Shown: positions 16,784 to 25,803 of the stretch, in pieces
How the letters are laid out: every line of letters starts with the position of its first letter
Position numbering within the stretch: the first letter of the stretch is position 1
Origin: Paenarthrobacter aurescens
GTDB lineage: Bacteria > Actinomycetota > Actinomycetes > Actinomycetales > Micrococcaceae
Direction of reading: 5' to 3'
Length of the DNA: 64,000 bases
NCBI RefSeq assembly: GCF_025421775.1
Contig: NZ_JAOEFX010000005.1
Coordinates: forward strand, 62,001 to 126,000
Program-made: the position numbers and the translations under genes
The notes under the pieces: model-generated
The model's input: the letters and a program-made list of their open reading frames with translations, nothing else
What the model was told of the DNA's origin: nothing
The model's database searches: none

Positions 16784-18183
16784 GGGCGCTGGAAACCGCG
16801 ACGCAAGTACAGGAATGGACCGGGCACGATACCCGGCTGCTGGTGGTGGCAGCCCTGGGTATCGCACTGATTGTGGTCCTGATCGCGAAGCTGAAATTCC
16901 ATCCGTTCCTGGCCCTTATCCTGGGTTCGGCTTTCGTTGGTCTGGCCTCTGACGTCGAACTTGGCAAGGTGGTCACCAACTTCGAGGACGGTGTTGGTGG
17001 TGTCCTTAAGGAAGTCGGCCTGTTGATTGCCCTCGGGGCCATGCTCGGCAAGCTGCTGGCTGATTCCGGCGGTGCAAACCGTGTGGTGGACACCTTGCTG
17101 GCCAAAGCCAGCGGAAACAAGTTGGTCTGGATGATCACCCTTGTGGCCGTGATCATTGGCTTGCCCATGTTCTTCGAAATCGGACTTGTCCTGCTGCTTC
17201 CCGTGATCGTCCTGGTGACCCAACGATCCAAGATGAAGCTGATGCGCATCGCCATCCCGGCGTTGGCCGGACTGTCAGTTCTCCACGGCCTTGTGCCACC
17301 GCACCCGGGTCCCCTCATCGCCATCAGCGCGGTGAAGGCTGAGCTTGGGACAACGCTGGGCTTGGGCATCCTCGTGGCGATCCCCACTGTCATCATCTGT
17401 GGTCCGCTCTTCTCACGGCTGGCTGCCCGTTGGGTACCCGTCGACGCCCCGGCCGTGGCCGGCGGCATCGATACCCAGCACGCAACGGACTTCAGCGACG
17501 TCAAGCGCCAGCCGTCGTTCCTGGTGACCCTGCTGACCATCATCTTCCCGGTGGTCCTCATGCTGTTGAAGGCCTTGGGCGGCATCATCTGGCCGGACCC
17601 GGAGACGGCACCTGCACTCCGGATCTTCTTCGACTTCGTCGGCCAGCCTCTGGTGGCAATGACGTTGGCAGTGCTTGCTGCCATCGTGACGTTCGGTTAT
17701 GCAGTGGGCTTCACCGGCAGCAACATCACCGCCAAGTTGGGGGCCAGCCTCGGCCCCATTGCCGCGATCCTGCTCATCGTGGGCGCGGGCGGCGGTTTCA
17801 AGCAGACGCTGATCGGGGCCGGTGTGGGTGACGCCGTCAAGAAGTGGGCCGAGGGTGCCAACATGTCGGTCCTGGTGCTCGGCTTCATCGTTGCCGTGGC
17901 TCTGCGGCTTGCCACGGGCTCTGCAACGGTCGCTACTGTGACCGCGGCAGGTATTGTGGCACCTCTTGCCAGCAGCTTGAGCCCCACGCACGCAGCCCTG
18001 TTGGCCTTGGCGATTGGCGCCGGCTCGCTGTTCCTGTCCCACGTCAACGACGCGGGGTTCTGGTTGGTCAAGGAACTATTCGGCCTGACTGTTGGGCAGA
18101 CGTTCAAGACGTGGTCCGTCATGGAGACACTGATCTCCGTGGTCGGATTCGGATTCGTGATGCTTCTATCGCTCGTGTTGTAG
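16780..18183 (+). CDS. gntP: Gluconate permease, GntP family
   Basis: 467 residues, nearly all hydrophobic, with about 12-14 predicted helices. Family signatures are visible: the GHDTRLL start, HPFLALILGS, GFGxxLxxIGLLIALG-like loop (here GVGGVLKEVGLLIALG), HGLVPPHPGP and the ASLGPIAAILLIVGAGGGFK region. It should import gluconate by proton symport. The GTG start overlaps the gntK stop (GTGA), so the two proteins are made from one coupled message. There is no dedicated regulator beside the pair. Confidence 0.95.
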   Translation: MRALETATQVQEWTGHDTRLLVVAALGIALIVVLIAKLKFHPFLALILGSAFVGLASDVELGKVVTNFEDGVGGVLKEVGLLIALGAMLGKLLADSGGANRVVDTLLAKASGNKLVWMITLVAVIIGLPMFFEIGLVLLLPVIVLVTQRSKMKLMRIAIPALAGLSVLHGLVPPHPGPLIAISAVKAELGTTLGLGILVAIPTVIICGPLFSRLAARWVPVDAPAVAGGIDTQHATDFSDVKRQPSFLVTLLTIIFPVVLMLLKALGGIIWPDPETAPALRIFFDFVGQPLVAMTLAVLAAIVTFGYAVGFTGSNITAKLGASLGPIAAILLIVGAGGGFKQTLIGAGVGDAVKKWAEGANMSVLVLGFIVAVALRLATGSATVATVTAAGIVAPLASSLSPTHAALLALAIGAGSLFLSHVNDAGFWLVKELFGLTVGQTFKTWSVMETLISVVGFGFVMLLSLVL

Positions 18184-18202
18184 CTGCGTAATCCGCCAAC
18201 AA

Positions 18203-18250
18203 ATGCTCGACGGCGGCCGTCGCCAAGGTGGGGCGGCCGCCGTCGTGCAT
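18203..18250. terminator. Hairpin between gntP and the convergent rskA
   Basis: Seventeen-base arms with one mismatch (18203-18219 with 18234-18250) and a 14-base loop; GC-rich, no U-run. Placed between convergent stops. Confidence 0.55.
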
Positions 18251-18276
18251 TAAGTCGTCGTGCTTGAGCCAGAGAT

Positions 18277-19110
18277 TCAGGCGCTGAGCGCTACCACCAG
18301 GACCGGAGCCGTGGTCGGGGAAAGGGATCCGCCAGTGGGTTCCACGGTGATGGCTACGGATGAAGCGGACGACAAGCCCTTCACAACAGCCGGCTTGGAG
18401 AGGGTCTGGGCGTCCATGGTGCCCTGCGGGACAGGGGCAGAACCGTCCTTGGGAAGCGTCCACAACTGGTAGACCTTGCCCTCCGGAGCAGGCGCAACAC
18501 CATCCATCAGGACGACGAATGAGTCCTTGGCCGATGAAGCGGAGATGGTGGCGGTTCCGCCGCCGGGAACAGACGCCGACTTCTTCTGGACGTCCTGTGC
18601 TTGCAGCACCTGATTGACAGGATCATTCTGAGCAGAGACGTAAGTACCTACCCCGATACCACCGAGAGCGATCACCGCTGCGGCTGCTGCGCCGACGATC
18701 CACCGGCGTGCGCCACCAAGGCGCTGACGCTCTTCCCGCTTGGTCCTCGCGGCCGCAAGATCGTCGACGGCGGGGCTTGCCGTCTCGGCACTTGCTGGCT
18801 CGGCAGGCGGATTGTTGGAGGCCTCGTTGGTAATTCGCTCCATGATGTTGCCAAAGAGGGCTGCCGGTGGCGTTTCTTCGGGTGCGAAGCTGACTGCCAA
18901 GGCCTCCCGGGCTTCACGGACCCGTTCGAAAAACTCCGGGGCTTCCGGGGCGTCTTTGACGTACTCGTCGATCATTACCCGTTCGTCGTCGCTGACGGCG
19001 TCCAAGGCGTAAATCTCCGCCAGTTCGAGGACGCGGCCCTCGGCGAGGTCGGTAGCGATGTCGTTGGCAAACATTCTGCGGATAAAGCCTCCACTGGTGT
19101 TTTCACTCAT
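18277..19110 (-). CDS. rskA: RskA-like anti-sigma factor
   Basis: 277 residues from the ATG at 19110, one base after the sigK stop (TGA-A-ATG). Order: N-terminal anti-sigma helices with the YALDAVSDDE signature, Pro/Ala linker, one membrane helix (IVGAAAAAVIALGGIGVGTYV), then an external RskA-fold domain (LMDGVAPAPEGKVYQLWTL). There is no HxxxCxxC zinc motif, as is normal for RskA. It should hold SigK at the membrane and free it when the external domain is cleaved. The site-1 protease is unknown; the HtrA and PDZ proteases in this window are merely candidates. Confidence 0.9.
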   Translation of the reverse strand: MSENTSGGFIRRMFANDIATDLAEGRVLELAEIYALDAVSDDERVMIDEYVKDAPEAPEFFERVREAREALAVSFAPEETPPAALFGNIMERITNEASNNPPAEPASAETASPAVDDLAAARTKREERQRLGGARRWIVGAAAAAVIALGGIGVGTYVSAQNDPVNQVLQAQDVQKKSASVPGGGTATISASSAKDSFVVLMDGVAPAPEGKVYQLWTLPKDGSAPVPQGTMDAQTLSKPAVVKGLSSASSVAITVEPTGGSLSPTTAPVLVVALSA

Positions 19111-19111
19111 T

Positions 19112-19717
19112 TCAACCCACCCCCAGGCAGGTTTTAAGACGCAGCAGTCCATCGCGGATGCGGGACTTGATGGTCGGGACGGCCGCGCCGAGGTGTTCGG
19201 CGACCTCCCGGTACGTCAGGCCGCCGTAGTAGGCAAGCCTGACCGATTCACGCTGGGTGTCCGTCAGGGTGCCCAGGCATCGGCTGACGGCCTCGGCCTC
19301 CAAATTCGTGTCGGCCTCCTCCGCAACGAGGTCACGGTCCGGGTCCTGGCTCGACGCGCCATACTTGGCTTCGCGGTCTGTGGCAGCCTGCACGGCCCGC
19401 ACACGGTCGATGGCACGGCGATGAGCGATCGTCATGATCCAGGCCAGCGGTGTTCCGGCGGAGCGATCGAACTTTGCCGCCCCCTGCCACACCTGAATGA
19501 AGACTTCCTGCGTGGCGTCCTCGCTCAAGTCGGGATCTATCAGGACGCGCTTGGCCATGCCAAAGACGCGCCGCGAGGTCAGGCGGTAGAACTCGGCAAA
19601 GGCCTGCTGGTCGCCGGTGGCCACGAGTTCGAGCAAACCAGCCAGTTGCGAATTCAGATCAGTCGCAGTGCCGGTAGCCTCGAAGACCGGTGGGCCGGGA
19701 GTGTTGGGGATGTCCAT
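19112..19717 (-). CDS. sigK: ECF sigma factor, SigK type
   Basis: 201 residues from the ATG at 19717. Region 2 is clear (FAEFYRLTSRRVFGMAKRVL, then DATQEVFIQVWQ and GTPLAWIMTIAHRRAIDRVR) and region 4 shows TLTDTQRESVRLAYYGGLTYREVAEHLG with the helix-turn-helix VPTIKSRIRDGLLRL. It directs RNA polymerase to stress-type promoters and is controlled by the adjacent anti-sigma factor, the standard SigK-RskA order. The longer open frame upstream (to 19873) is not sigma-like. Confidence 0.92.
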   Translation of the reverse strand: MDIPNTPGPPVFEATGTATDLNSQLAGLLELVATGDQQAFAEFYRLTSRRVFGMAKRVLIDPDLSEDATQEVFIQVWQGAAKFDRSAGTPLAWIMTIAHRRAIDRVRAVQAATDREAKYGASSQDPDRDLVAEEADTNLEAEAVSRCLGTLTDTQRESVRLAYYGGLTYREVAEHLGAAVPTIKSRIRDGLLRLKTCLGVG

Positions 19718-19906
19718 CACCGTCCAGCATATGTCGTCCCGTTTGAAACCGGCAGCACGACCATGTTGTGTTGCGGGCGCGGCGGTGCAGCGTCTTGCCG
19801 TTTTCACCCTGGTCTGCAGCGCGCTCACGTAGGCTCCCTCAATGAATGTCCCGGGCAGGAGTTGTCCCTGCATAAGGTATTCGGTGCTGTGGCGCCCCTG
19901 GATGGG

Positions 19907-20374
19907 CTAGACCTTGGCGCCGGCAAATCCGTTCTGTCGCCACGCTTCAAAGACTGCGATCGAGGCAGCGTTCGCGAGGTTGAGTGAGCGGAGGGATGGC
20001 TTCATGGGAAGGCGGACGCGCGCTGTGACGTGCGGGTCTTTCTTGAGCCAGTCCGGCAGTCCCACTGATTCCGGACCGAACATCAGGACGTCGCCTTCCC
20101 GGTAACTGACATCTGTGTATGAAGTCTCGCCGTCGGAGGTGAATGCGAAGACGCGTTCCGGCTGCAAAGCTGCCCAGGCGGCATCGATGTCCTTATGCAC
20201 AGTAACGACGGCGAGATCGTGGTAATCAAGACCGGCGCGGCGTAACTTGGCGTCGGAAAAATCAAAGCCGAGTGGCTCCACCAAGTGAAGCTCGGCCCCC
20301 GTGATGGCTGCAAGGCGGATGGCGTTGCCCGTGTTGCCCGGGATTTCTGGAGTGTGGAAGAGGATGCGGAACAC
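19907..20374 (-). CDS. trmL: tRNA (cytidine/uridine-34-2'-O)-methyltransferase, SPOUT family
   Basis: 155 residues, the usual TrmL length. N-terminal FRILFHTPEIPGNTGNAIRLA and C-terminal knot motifs FGPESVGLP and LPMKPSLRSLNLANAASIAVFEAWRQ are the S-adenosylmethionine-binding trefoil knot. It methylates the wobble-base ribose of tRNA-Leu isoacceptors in E. coli; the same role is likely here. A single-gene unit, not linked functionally to sigK. Confidence 0.95.
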   Translation of the reverse strand: MFRILFHTPEIPGNTGNAIRLAAITGAELHLVEPLGFDFSDAKLRRAGLDYHDLAVVTVHKDIDAAWAALQPERVFAFTSDGETSYTDVSYREGDVLMFGPESVGLPDWLKKDPHVTARVRLPMKPSLRSLNLANAASIAVFEAWRQNGFAGAKV

Positions 20375-20426
20375 TGTCCCATCTTAGTCAGCCCCGTGCC
20401 CGGCGGCCGCCGTGTGCAGGTACGGC

Positions 20427-21371
20427 CTAGTGCATCCCGCGAAGCAACCGCGCCAGGACGGGGATCACCACGGTGTTTGGCGCGGGCCCCGAGCTGAGGA
20501 ATTGCTTGAGCCCCCTGACCAGCCCTGCGCCATTGACTACCTCTACGGTGTTGAGGCTGGACTGCCCTTTACCGTACTGGTCGATGACGGGTTCATGGAG
20601 GTTGCCATCGGGACCGTGCAGGACAACCCAGCCCGTGACGTTGAGTTCTGGGAAGATGTCCTGCATATGGCGAACGATATGCGCCAACTGCGGGGGAGCC
20701 ACGGAACGGCCCCCATGGCGCAGGGAATGGCCATCCCAGGCGTAGGCGCCCTTGGGGAGCAGCATCGAGCCGACCAACGCCAACCGGTAGCCGGACAGGA
20801 CCGCGTGGTCGATGTGGTTGTTGTCCGAAGGTGAGCGCAGGCCGTTGATGAGCCGGGCCGCGGGAATAGCGGGCAGAACCTGGCGGCTGATGAGCTGCAC
20901 GGTGCGCATTTCCCGTTGGATGCGCGCTTCGGCACCAAAGATTCCTCGTTTGCGCGGAAGCCCGTGGACCTGTTGGGCTGCTTCCGCAGCTGTTATGAGG
21001 GGCACTTCGTTGGGATCGTCAAAGGCCGGTACGTAGACCGGAGGATCGCCTGCCGTATTGCGCTGGGCCTGGGGTCGCTTGACGTTTGTGGTGGCCGAAG
21101 GTCCGGGTGCGGCCGTGCCCGTATAGTCGCCTGGCCTCGGCTGGCTACGGCCGGAGGCCCCACTGGCGTACCTCCGGTCGTATTCGGCCCTCCGCTGCGG
21201 GTCGATCAGGGTTTCATACGCGAGGGTTACCCGCCGGAACGTTTCCGCTTCGCCGCCGTGATCGGGATGGGCTTTCCGGGCAGCCTTACGGTAGGCAACT
21301 TTGATCTCCTTGTCCGTTGCTGTGACGGACACCCGGAGAACCTGATAGTGCGAACTGCTGCCCTCGGCCAA
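20427..21371 (-). CDS. J-domain protein with NERD-like C-terminal region
   Basis: 314 residues; TTG start with AGAAGGG upstream. A J-domain fills residues about 8-65 and keeps the HPD tripeptide (ARKAHPDHGG). There is no G/F region, zinc finger or DnaJ C-terminal substrate domain. After a Pro/Gly/Thr linker, the last 165 residues resemble an NERD fold in outline (IDHAVLSGYRLALVGSMLL recalls the IDHxxxGxxGxxxxxxK pattern), but the lysine expected at the active site is missing. It would recruit DnaK to some specific client; the client is unknown. Confidence 0.75.
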   Translation of the reverse strand: MAEGSSSHYQVLRVSVTATDKEIKVAYRKAARKAHPDHGGEAETFRRVTLAYETLIDPQRRAEYDRRYASGASGRSQPRPGDYTGTAAPGPSATTNVKRPQAQRNTAGDPPVYVPAFDDPNEVPLITAAEAAQQVHGLPRKRGIFGAEARIQREMRTVQLISRQVLPAIPAARLINGLRSPSDNNHIDHAVLSGYRLALVGSMLLPKGAYAWDGHSLRHGGRSVAPPQLAHIVRHMQDIFPELNVTGWVVLHGPDGNLHEPVIDQYGKGQSSLNTVEVVNGAGLVRGLKQFLSSGPAPNTVVIPVLARLLRGMH

Positions 21372-21477
21372 GCACGGGCCCTTCTCTAAAGACGGTGGTC
21401 CGCGCCGGGAAGCGCGGTACAGGCAAGTTTATCCAGCCACTAGGTGAACGTTGGCACCATGGTGCGTGGTTCCCGGC

Positions 21478-21486
21478 TGGCATAAT
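21478..21486 (+). promoter_or_regulatory. Extended -10 box, probable leaderless promoter
   Basis: TGG-CATAAT ends seven bases before the GTG at 21494, so transcription should begin at or next to the start codon. There is no ribosome-binding site upstream of that GTG and no good -35 box, which is usual for an extended -10. Confidence 0.5.
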
Positions 21487-21493
21487 TCGGGCT

Positions 21494-22429
21494 GTGAATC
21501 CTCCGGAACCCGCGCACCCCTCCAGCCCACCGGGGAAGATCGCCATAGCCATCAACCCTGCAGCCTCTTTCGGCCGCACCCGCAATGCCGGGTACCACGC
21601 CGCAGGCCACTTCCGCGACGCCGGGTGGGACGTCGTCGTACTGGAAGCGGACAGTTATGACTCCTTAAGGCAGCTCGTTGATGAAACCCTTGGCGCGCGA
21701 GCCAAGGTTGAGGCATTGGTGGTGGTGGGCGGCGACGGCATGGTCCATTTGGGCGTCAATGCGCTGGCGGGCCTGGACATACCTCTTGGCATTGTTCCCA
21801 GCGGAACGGGCAATGACGTTGCGCGGCTGTTGGAGGTTCCCCTGCAGGACACCGCGGCCGCATGCAGCCACATCGTGGCCGCGTTGGGGGCCGGCGGACG
21901 CTGGATGGACATCGGCCGGGTCACGGCAGCCGGCGGCACCTGCACCTACTTCGCCGGCGTCCTCTCGGCCGGGTTTGATGCCGCCGTTAACGAACGGGCC
22001 AACACGTGGCGCTGGCCACGGGGGAAGAGCCGCTACAACCTGGCGATGCTGAGGGAGCTCGGCTCTTTCCGGCAGATCGAATACACAGTGACCGCGGACC
22101 ACCGGACATGGCGGCAGCCGGCGTTGCTGATTTCGGTAGCGAATGGCCAGTTCATCGGTGGCGGCATGAGGATCACGCCCGATGCCTCGCCCGACGACGG
22201 GTGGCTGGACCTGTTTGTGGTCAAACCGTTGTCCCGGATCCGTTTCCTCGCGGTGTTTCCGAAGGTGTTTGCTGGAAAGCACACCAGCCACCCTGCTGTG
22301 GACATTACGCGGGTCCGGAAGGTACGGCTGGAGGCAGAGAACGTGGTGGCGTACGCCGACGGGGAGCGCATAGCGGCGTTGCCCATCGACGTCGACATCG
22401 TTCCTGGTGGCCTAAGGGTTCTCGCCTAG
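21494..22429 (+). CDS. Diacylglycerol/lipid kinase (DagK/YegS family)
   Basis: About 311 residues from the GTG at 21494; the open frame continues upstream to 21395 but that part is not conserved. The catalytic-domain motifs are present: KIAIAINPAASFGRT, the nucleotide loop VVVGGDGMVHLGVNAL and PLGIVPSGTGNDVARLL. The C-terminal beta domain includes FIGGGMRITPDASPDDGWLDL. It phosphorylates diacylglycerol or a related lipid, returning it to phospholipid synthesis. Divergent from the J-domain gene; an unlinked lipoprotein gene follows. Confidence 0.92.
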   Translation: MNPPEPAHPSSPPGKIAIAINPAASFGRTRNAGYHAAGHFRDAGWDVVVLEADSYDSLRQLVDETLGARAKVEALVVVGGDGMVHLGVNALAGLDIPLGIVPSGTGNDVARLLEVPLQDTAAACSHIVAALGAGGRWMDIGRVTAAGGTCTYFAGVLSAGFDAAVNERANTWRWPRGKSRYNLAMLRELGSFRQIEYTVTADHRTWRQPALLISVANGQFIGGGMRITPDASPDDGWLDLFVVKPLSRIRFLAVFPKVFAGKHTSHPAVDITRVRKVRLEAENVVAYADGERIAALPIDVDIVPGGLRVLA

Positions 22430-22483
22430 GAGGTTAGACTCGATCGCGGCAGAAGGACCGCAGGACTGCAACGGCAAGGAGCG

Positions 22484-23161
22484 ATGGTGGCGAGTAGCGT
22501 TCGACGACGACTGGCTGGGTTTGCTGTCCTGGGTGCCGTTGGATTGGTACTGGCTGCCTGCAGCGTTAACGTTCCGGATCCCGCGTCGCCGAAACCATCA
22601 CCGTCTGAATCCACTCTGGCTACGCCGACCATTACACCGGGCCACGACGCCGCCGCCGTTGCGGCGAAAGACCTCCCCTTGGCAGCTGGGGGCACACTGG
22701 CTCCGGGGGATCCTGTGACGGTCGCCCTGCGATTGGAGGAAGTTCCCGGATGGACAGTGGTGCATTCCGCTCTCCAGGGCGAGGTCAGGTACCAGAAGGC
22801 TGATGGGTGCACTCTCGTTGCCCGAGTCAGCGTCAACCAGGAGCCGCTGGTTGTGGCGGGCGACGACGCAGCATCCACCAAGGAACTCTTCCGTTATCTG
22901 GACCCGGGAATCGCTGTGGAGAATTTGAAGCCCGTTCTGCTGCGGTGGGGACAAGACTCCGATAAACCCCAGCACAGCGCGGAGTTCCTCGCCTTGGATT
23001 CGTCAGCAGCGTCCGGCGGGAAGGCCGCTGTTGTCTTTGCCCGGCTCTTCAGTGTTCCGGCGTCTTCGGTGTACGTCTCGATTGCCTGCCCGGATGACGG
23101 GGCCTTGGCCAAGGCCCGTGCTGAGGCGGCGGCCCAGCTTGTGGTGGTCCCGCCAGGTTAA
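22484..23161 (+). CDS. Predicted lipoprotein of unknown function
   Basis: 225 residues. A clean lipoprotein signal: RRR, hydrophobic stretch, then LAAC with Cys26 as the lipidation site. A Pro/Ser/Thr linker follows, then a globular domain of about 165 residues with two cysteines (DGCTLV and IACPDD) that could form a disulfide. I do not recognise the domain. It lies between the lipid kinase and cysteine desulfurase genes and is transcribed in the same direction, 54 bases after the kinase stop. Confidence 0.85.
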   Translation: MVASSVRRRLAGFAVLGAVGLVLAACSVNVPDPASPKPSPSESTLATPTITPGHDAAAVAAKDLPLAAGGTLAPGDPVTVALRLEEVPGWTVVHSALQGEVRYQKADGCTLVARVSVNQEPLVVAGDDAASTKELFRYLDPGIAVENLKPVLLRWGQDSDKPQHSAEFLALDSSAASGGKAAVVFARLFSVPASSVYVSIACPDDGALAKARAEAAAQLVVVPPG

Positions 23162-23210
23162 GCAAGGATCGTGGCTGCGAAAGAGACAACTGCGTTCTGG
23201 GTCCCATCGG

Positions 23211-23216
23211 TAGAAT
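23211..23216 (+). promoter_or_regulatory. -10 box for a leaderless cysteine desulfurase transcript
   Basis: TAGAAT is followed by six bases and then the GTG start at 23223, the spacing expected when transcription starts at the initiation codon. No ribosome site is present. Confidence 0.5.
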
Positions 23217-23222
23217 GGCAAG

Positions 23223-24455
23223 GTGCCTGTATACCTCGATCACGCTGCCACCACGCCCCTGTCGGCAGAAGCACTCGCCGTCATGACGCGGGAGCTGGCG
23301 CGAACCGGCAATCCGTCCTCACTGCACGGAGCGGGTCGTCGCGCCCGGCGCGCCGTAGAGGATGCCCGTGAAATGCTGGCCGCAGCAGCCGGCGCCCATC
23401 CTTCGGAGGTCATCTTCACCTCGGGTGGAACCGAAGCGGACAACTTGGCTGTCAAGGGCTTGTTCTGGGCCCGCAGGGACGAGGACCCCCGCCGGACGAG
23501 GGTCTTGTGCTCCGCCGTCGAACATCATGCGGTCCTTGACACTGTGGAGTGGCTGGAGCGGCACGAAGGTGCAGACGTTGTGTGGCTACCCGTCGATGAG
23601 TCCGGCACCGTACGGCTCGAGGTCCTTCAACGGGAGATCGAGAGGGATCCCGGATCAATTGCACTCATCACCATCATGTGGGCCAACAATGAAGTGGGCA
23701 CCATCCAACCAGTCACGGAGATCGTCGAGCTCGCAAAGCCCCATGGAATCCCGGTCCACTCCGACGCTGTGCAGGCCTTCGGTTCGGTCCCCGTGGATTT
23801 CCGGGGGAGCGGACTCGCGGCAATGTCGGTGTCCGGGCACAAGCTTGGCGGCCCAGTGGGCGTGGGCGCGCTCTTCCTGGGGAGGGCCGTGAAATTGACG
23901 CCGGTACAGCACGGTGGCGGCCAGGAACGTGATGTTCGCTCGGGAACCCTCGACACCCCGGCCATTGCCGCATTCGCCGCCGCGGCTGAGGCAGTCACCG
24001 GGAACCTGGCCGAAGAGCGGGAACGGCTCAGCGCGTTGCGCGACCGTCTGATCGATGGCGTCTGCGCTACGGTGCCCGACGCAGTGCTGCGGGGTGCCGC
24101 GGGAGAGCGGCGGCTGCCGGGAAATGCCCACTTCACGTTCCCGGGGTGCGAAGGCGATTCGCTCCTCTTCCTGCTGGACCTGGCAGGCGTTGAATCATCC
24201 ACTGGCTCTGCCTGCACGGCAGGAGTCCCGCGCCCATCGCACGTGCTGCTGGCCATGGGCCTGGACGAGGAAACTGCCCGCGGCGCCCAGCGTTTCACTT
24301 TGGGCCACAGCTCCACGGACGCGGATGTGGACGCGCTGCTGAAGGCTCTTCCCGAAGCATGCTCAAGGGCACGGCAGGCAGGAATGGCCGGTCACGAGTC
24401 CAGCATCCAGACGGCGGCAACAGTGGCGCGGCAGGGATCGCCGACGTCCTTGTAG
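23223..24455 (+). CDS. Cysteine desulfurase, NifS/IscS family
   Basis: 410 residues. PLP-enzyme motifs are complete: [11 protein letters not shown] at the N-terminus, the Schiff-base lysine in [12 protein letters not shown] and the persulfide cysteine in STGSACTAG. The loop around the cysteine is that of class I desulfurases. It removes sulfur from cysteine and hands it on as persulfide. The next gene is mnmA, so the likely acceptor is the tRNA thiolation pathway (no IscU or SUF gene is here). A Gln/Ala-rich tail of about 30 residues follows the domain. Start: leaderless GTG. Confidence 0.93.
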   Translation: MPVYLDHAATTPLSAEALAVMTRELARTGNPSSLHGAGRRARRAVEDAREMLAAAAGAHPSEVIFTSGGTEADNLAVKGLFWARRDEDPRRTRVLCSAVEHHAVLDTVEWLERHEGADVVWLPVDESGTVRLEVLQREIERDPGSIALITIMWANNEVGTIQPVTEIVELAKPHGIPVHSDAVQAFGSVPVDFRGSGLAAMSVSGHKLGGPVGVGALFLGRAVKLTPVQHGGGQERDVRSGTLDTPAIAAFAAAAEAVTGNLAEERERLSALRDRLIDGVCATVPDAVLRGAAGERRLPGNAHFTFPGCEGDSLLFLLDLAGVESSTGSACTAGVPRPSHVLLAMGLDEETARGAQRFTLGHSSTDADVDALLKALPEACSRARQAGMAGHESSIQTAATVARQGSPTSL

Positions 24456-24579
24456 CGGTGGCTTGGTGGCGCGGGTCAACGGATTTAGCGCAGGCATGGT
24501 ATTGCAGGCTAGAATAGATGGGCACCCCGGCTGCTCTGAGCCGGAACAGTTGCCACAGCCCCCGACCCGGAAAGCCAGC

Positions 24580-25716
24580 ATGCGAGTACTTGCAGCAATG
24601 AGCGGCGGAGTGGACTCCGCCGTAGCCGCCGCCCGCGCCGTAGAGGCCGGACACGACGTCGTCGGAGTCCACCTCGCGTTGTCGCGCATGCCCGGCACCC
24701 TGCGCACCGGAAGCCGGGGTTGCTGCACCATCGAGGACTCCCGTGACGCCTGGCGTGCATGCGACGTCCTGGGTATCCCTTACTACGTGTGGGATTTCTC
24801 GGAACGCTTCAAGGAAGACGTCGTCCAGGACTTCATCGATGAATACGCTGCTGGCCGGACGCCAAACCCCTGCATGCGCTGCAACGAGCGCATCAAGTTC
24901 GCTGCCTTGCTGGAGAAGGCCATTGCCCTCGGCTTCGATGCCGTATGCACCGGGCATTACGCCAAGGTGATCGAAGATGCCGACGGCAACCGGGAACTCC
25001 ACCGCGCCGCCGACTGGGCCAAGGACCAAAGCTATGTTCTCGGCGTCCTGACCCACGAGCAGCTCAAGCACTCCATGTTCCCGCTGGCGGACACGCCGTC
25101 CAAGGCAGAAGTGCGTGCGGAAGCTGAGCGGCGGGGCCTGTCAGTGGCCAACAAGCCGGACAGCCACGACATCTGCTTCATCTCCGACGGCGACACCCGT
25201 GGCTGGCTGGCCGAAAAGATTGACATGACCACCGGCGACATCGTTGACGAGACCGGGGCCAAGGTAGGCGAACATCCCGGTGCCAACGCCTTCACAGTGG
25301 GACAGCGCCGTGGATTGAAGCTGGGAACTCCGGCCGCTGATGGCAAACCGCGCTTTGTCCTGGAGATCCGTCCCAAGGAAAACAAGGTGGTTGTGGGACC
25401 CGAAGCCTTGCTTGCCATCGACGAGATCCGGGGCATCAAGGTTTCGTGGGCAGGCTTACCCATCTCCGAAGTTGCGACGGGCGCGGAGTTCGATTGCCAT
25501 GCCCAAGTACGGGCTCACGGGGATCCCGTTCCGGCGCGTGCGTATGTAGAAATCGTTGACGACTCAGGCGATCAGCGGGCCGAACTCGTTGTCACCCTGA
25601 CCGACCCTCTCCGCGGTGTGGCTCCGGGACAAACGGTGGTCCTTTACCAGGGCAGCCGTGTCTTGGGGCAGGCAACCATTGACGCCGCCCGATCCCTGCA
25701 GCGTGTAGCGCTCTAG
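24580..25716 (+). CDS. mnmA: tRNA-specific 2-thiouridylase MnmA
   Basis: 378 residues from the ATG at 24580 (GGAAAG upstream; the frame is open further 5' without conservation). The PP-loop [10 protein letters not shown] activates U34; the catalytic cysteines lie in [12 protein letters not shown] and [15 protein letters not shown] and the C-terminal beta-barrel ([10 protein letters not shown] onwards) complete the family. It installs 2-thiouridine at the wobble position of Lys, Glu and Gln tRNAs, using sulfur that the upstream desulfurase can supply. A short A+T-rich box (TAGAAT at 24510-24515) may give it its own promoter. Confidence 0.95.
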   Translation: MRVLAAMSGGVDSAVAAARAVEAGHDVVGVHLALSRMPGTLRTGSRGCCTIEDSRDAWRACDVLGIPYYVWDFSERFKEDVVQDFIDEYAAGRTPNPCMRCNERIKFAALLEKAIALGFDAVCTGHYAKVIEDADGNRELHRAADWAKDQSYVLGVLTHEQLKHSMFPLADTPSKAEVRAEAERRGLSVANKPDSHDICFISDGDTRGWLAEKIDMTTGDIVDETGAKVGEHPGANAFTVGQRRGLKLGTPAADGKPRFVLEIRPKENKVVVGPEALLAIDEIRGIKVSWAGLPISEVATGAEFDCHAQVRAHGDPVPARAYVEIVDDSGDQRAELVVTLTDPLRGVAPGQTVVLYQGSRVLGQATIDAARSLQRVAL

Positions 25717-25803
25717 GAGGCATTGCCTCCGGATTACCGCGCCTCCATACTGGGCTAAGCAGCTCTTCCGCTGCGGTGTTTGGGGTCCGCATTCGGGACG
25801 GCG

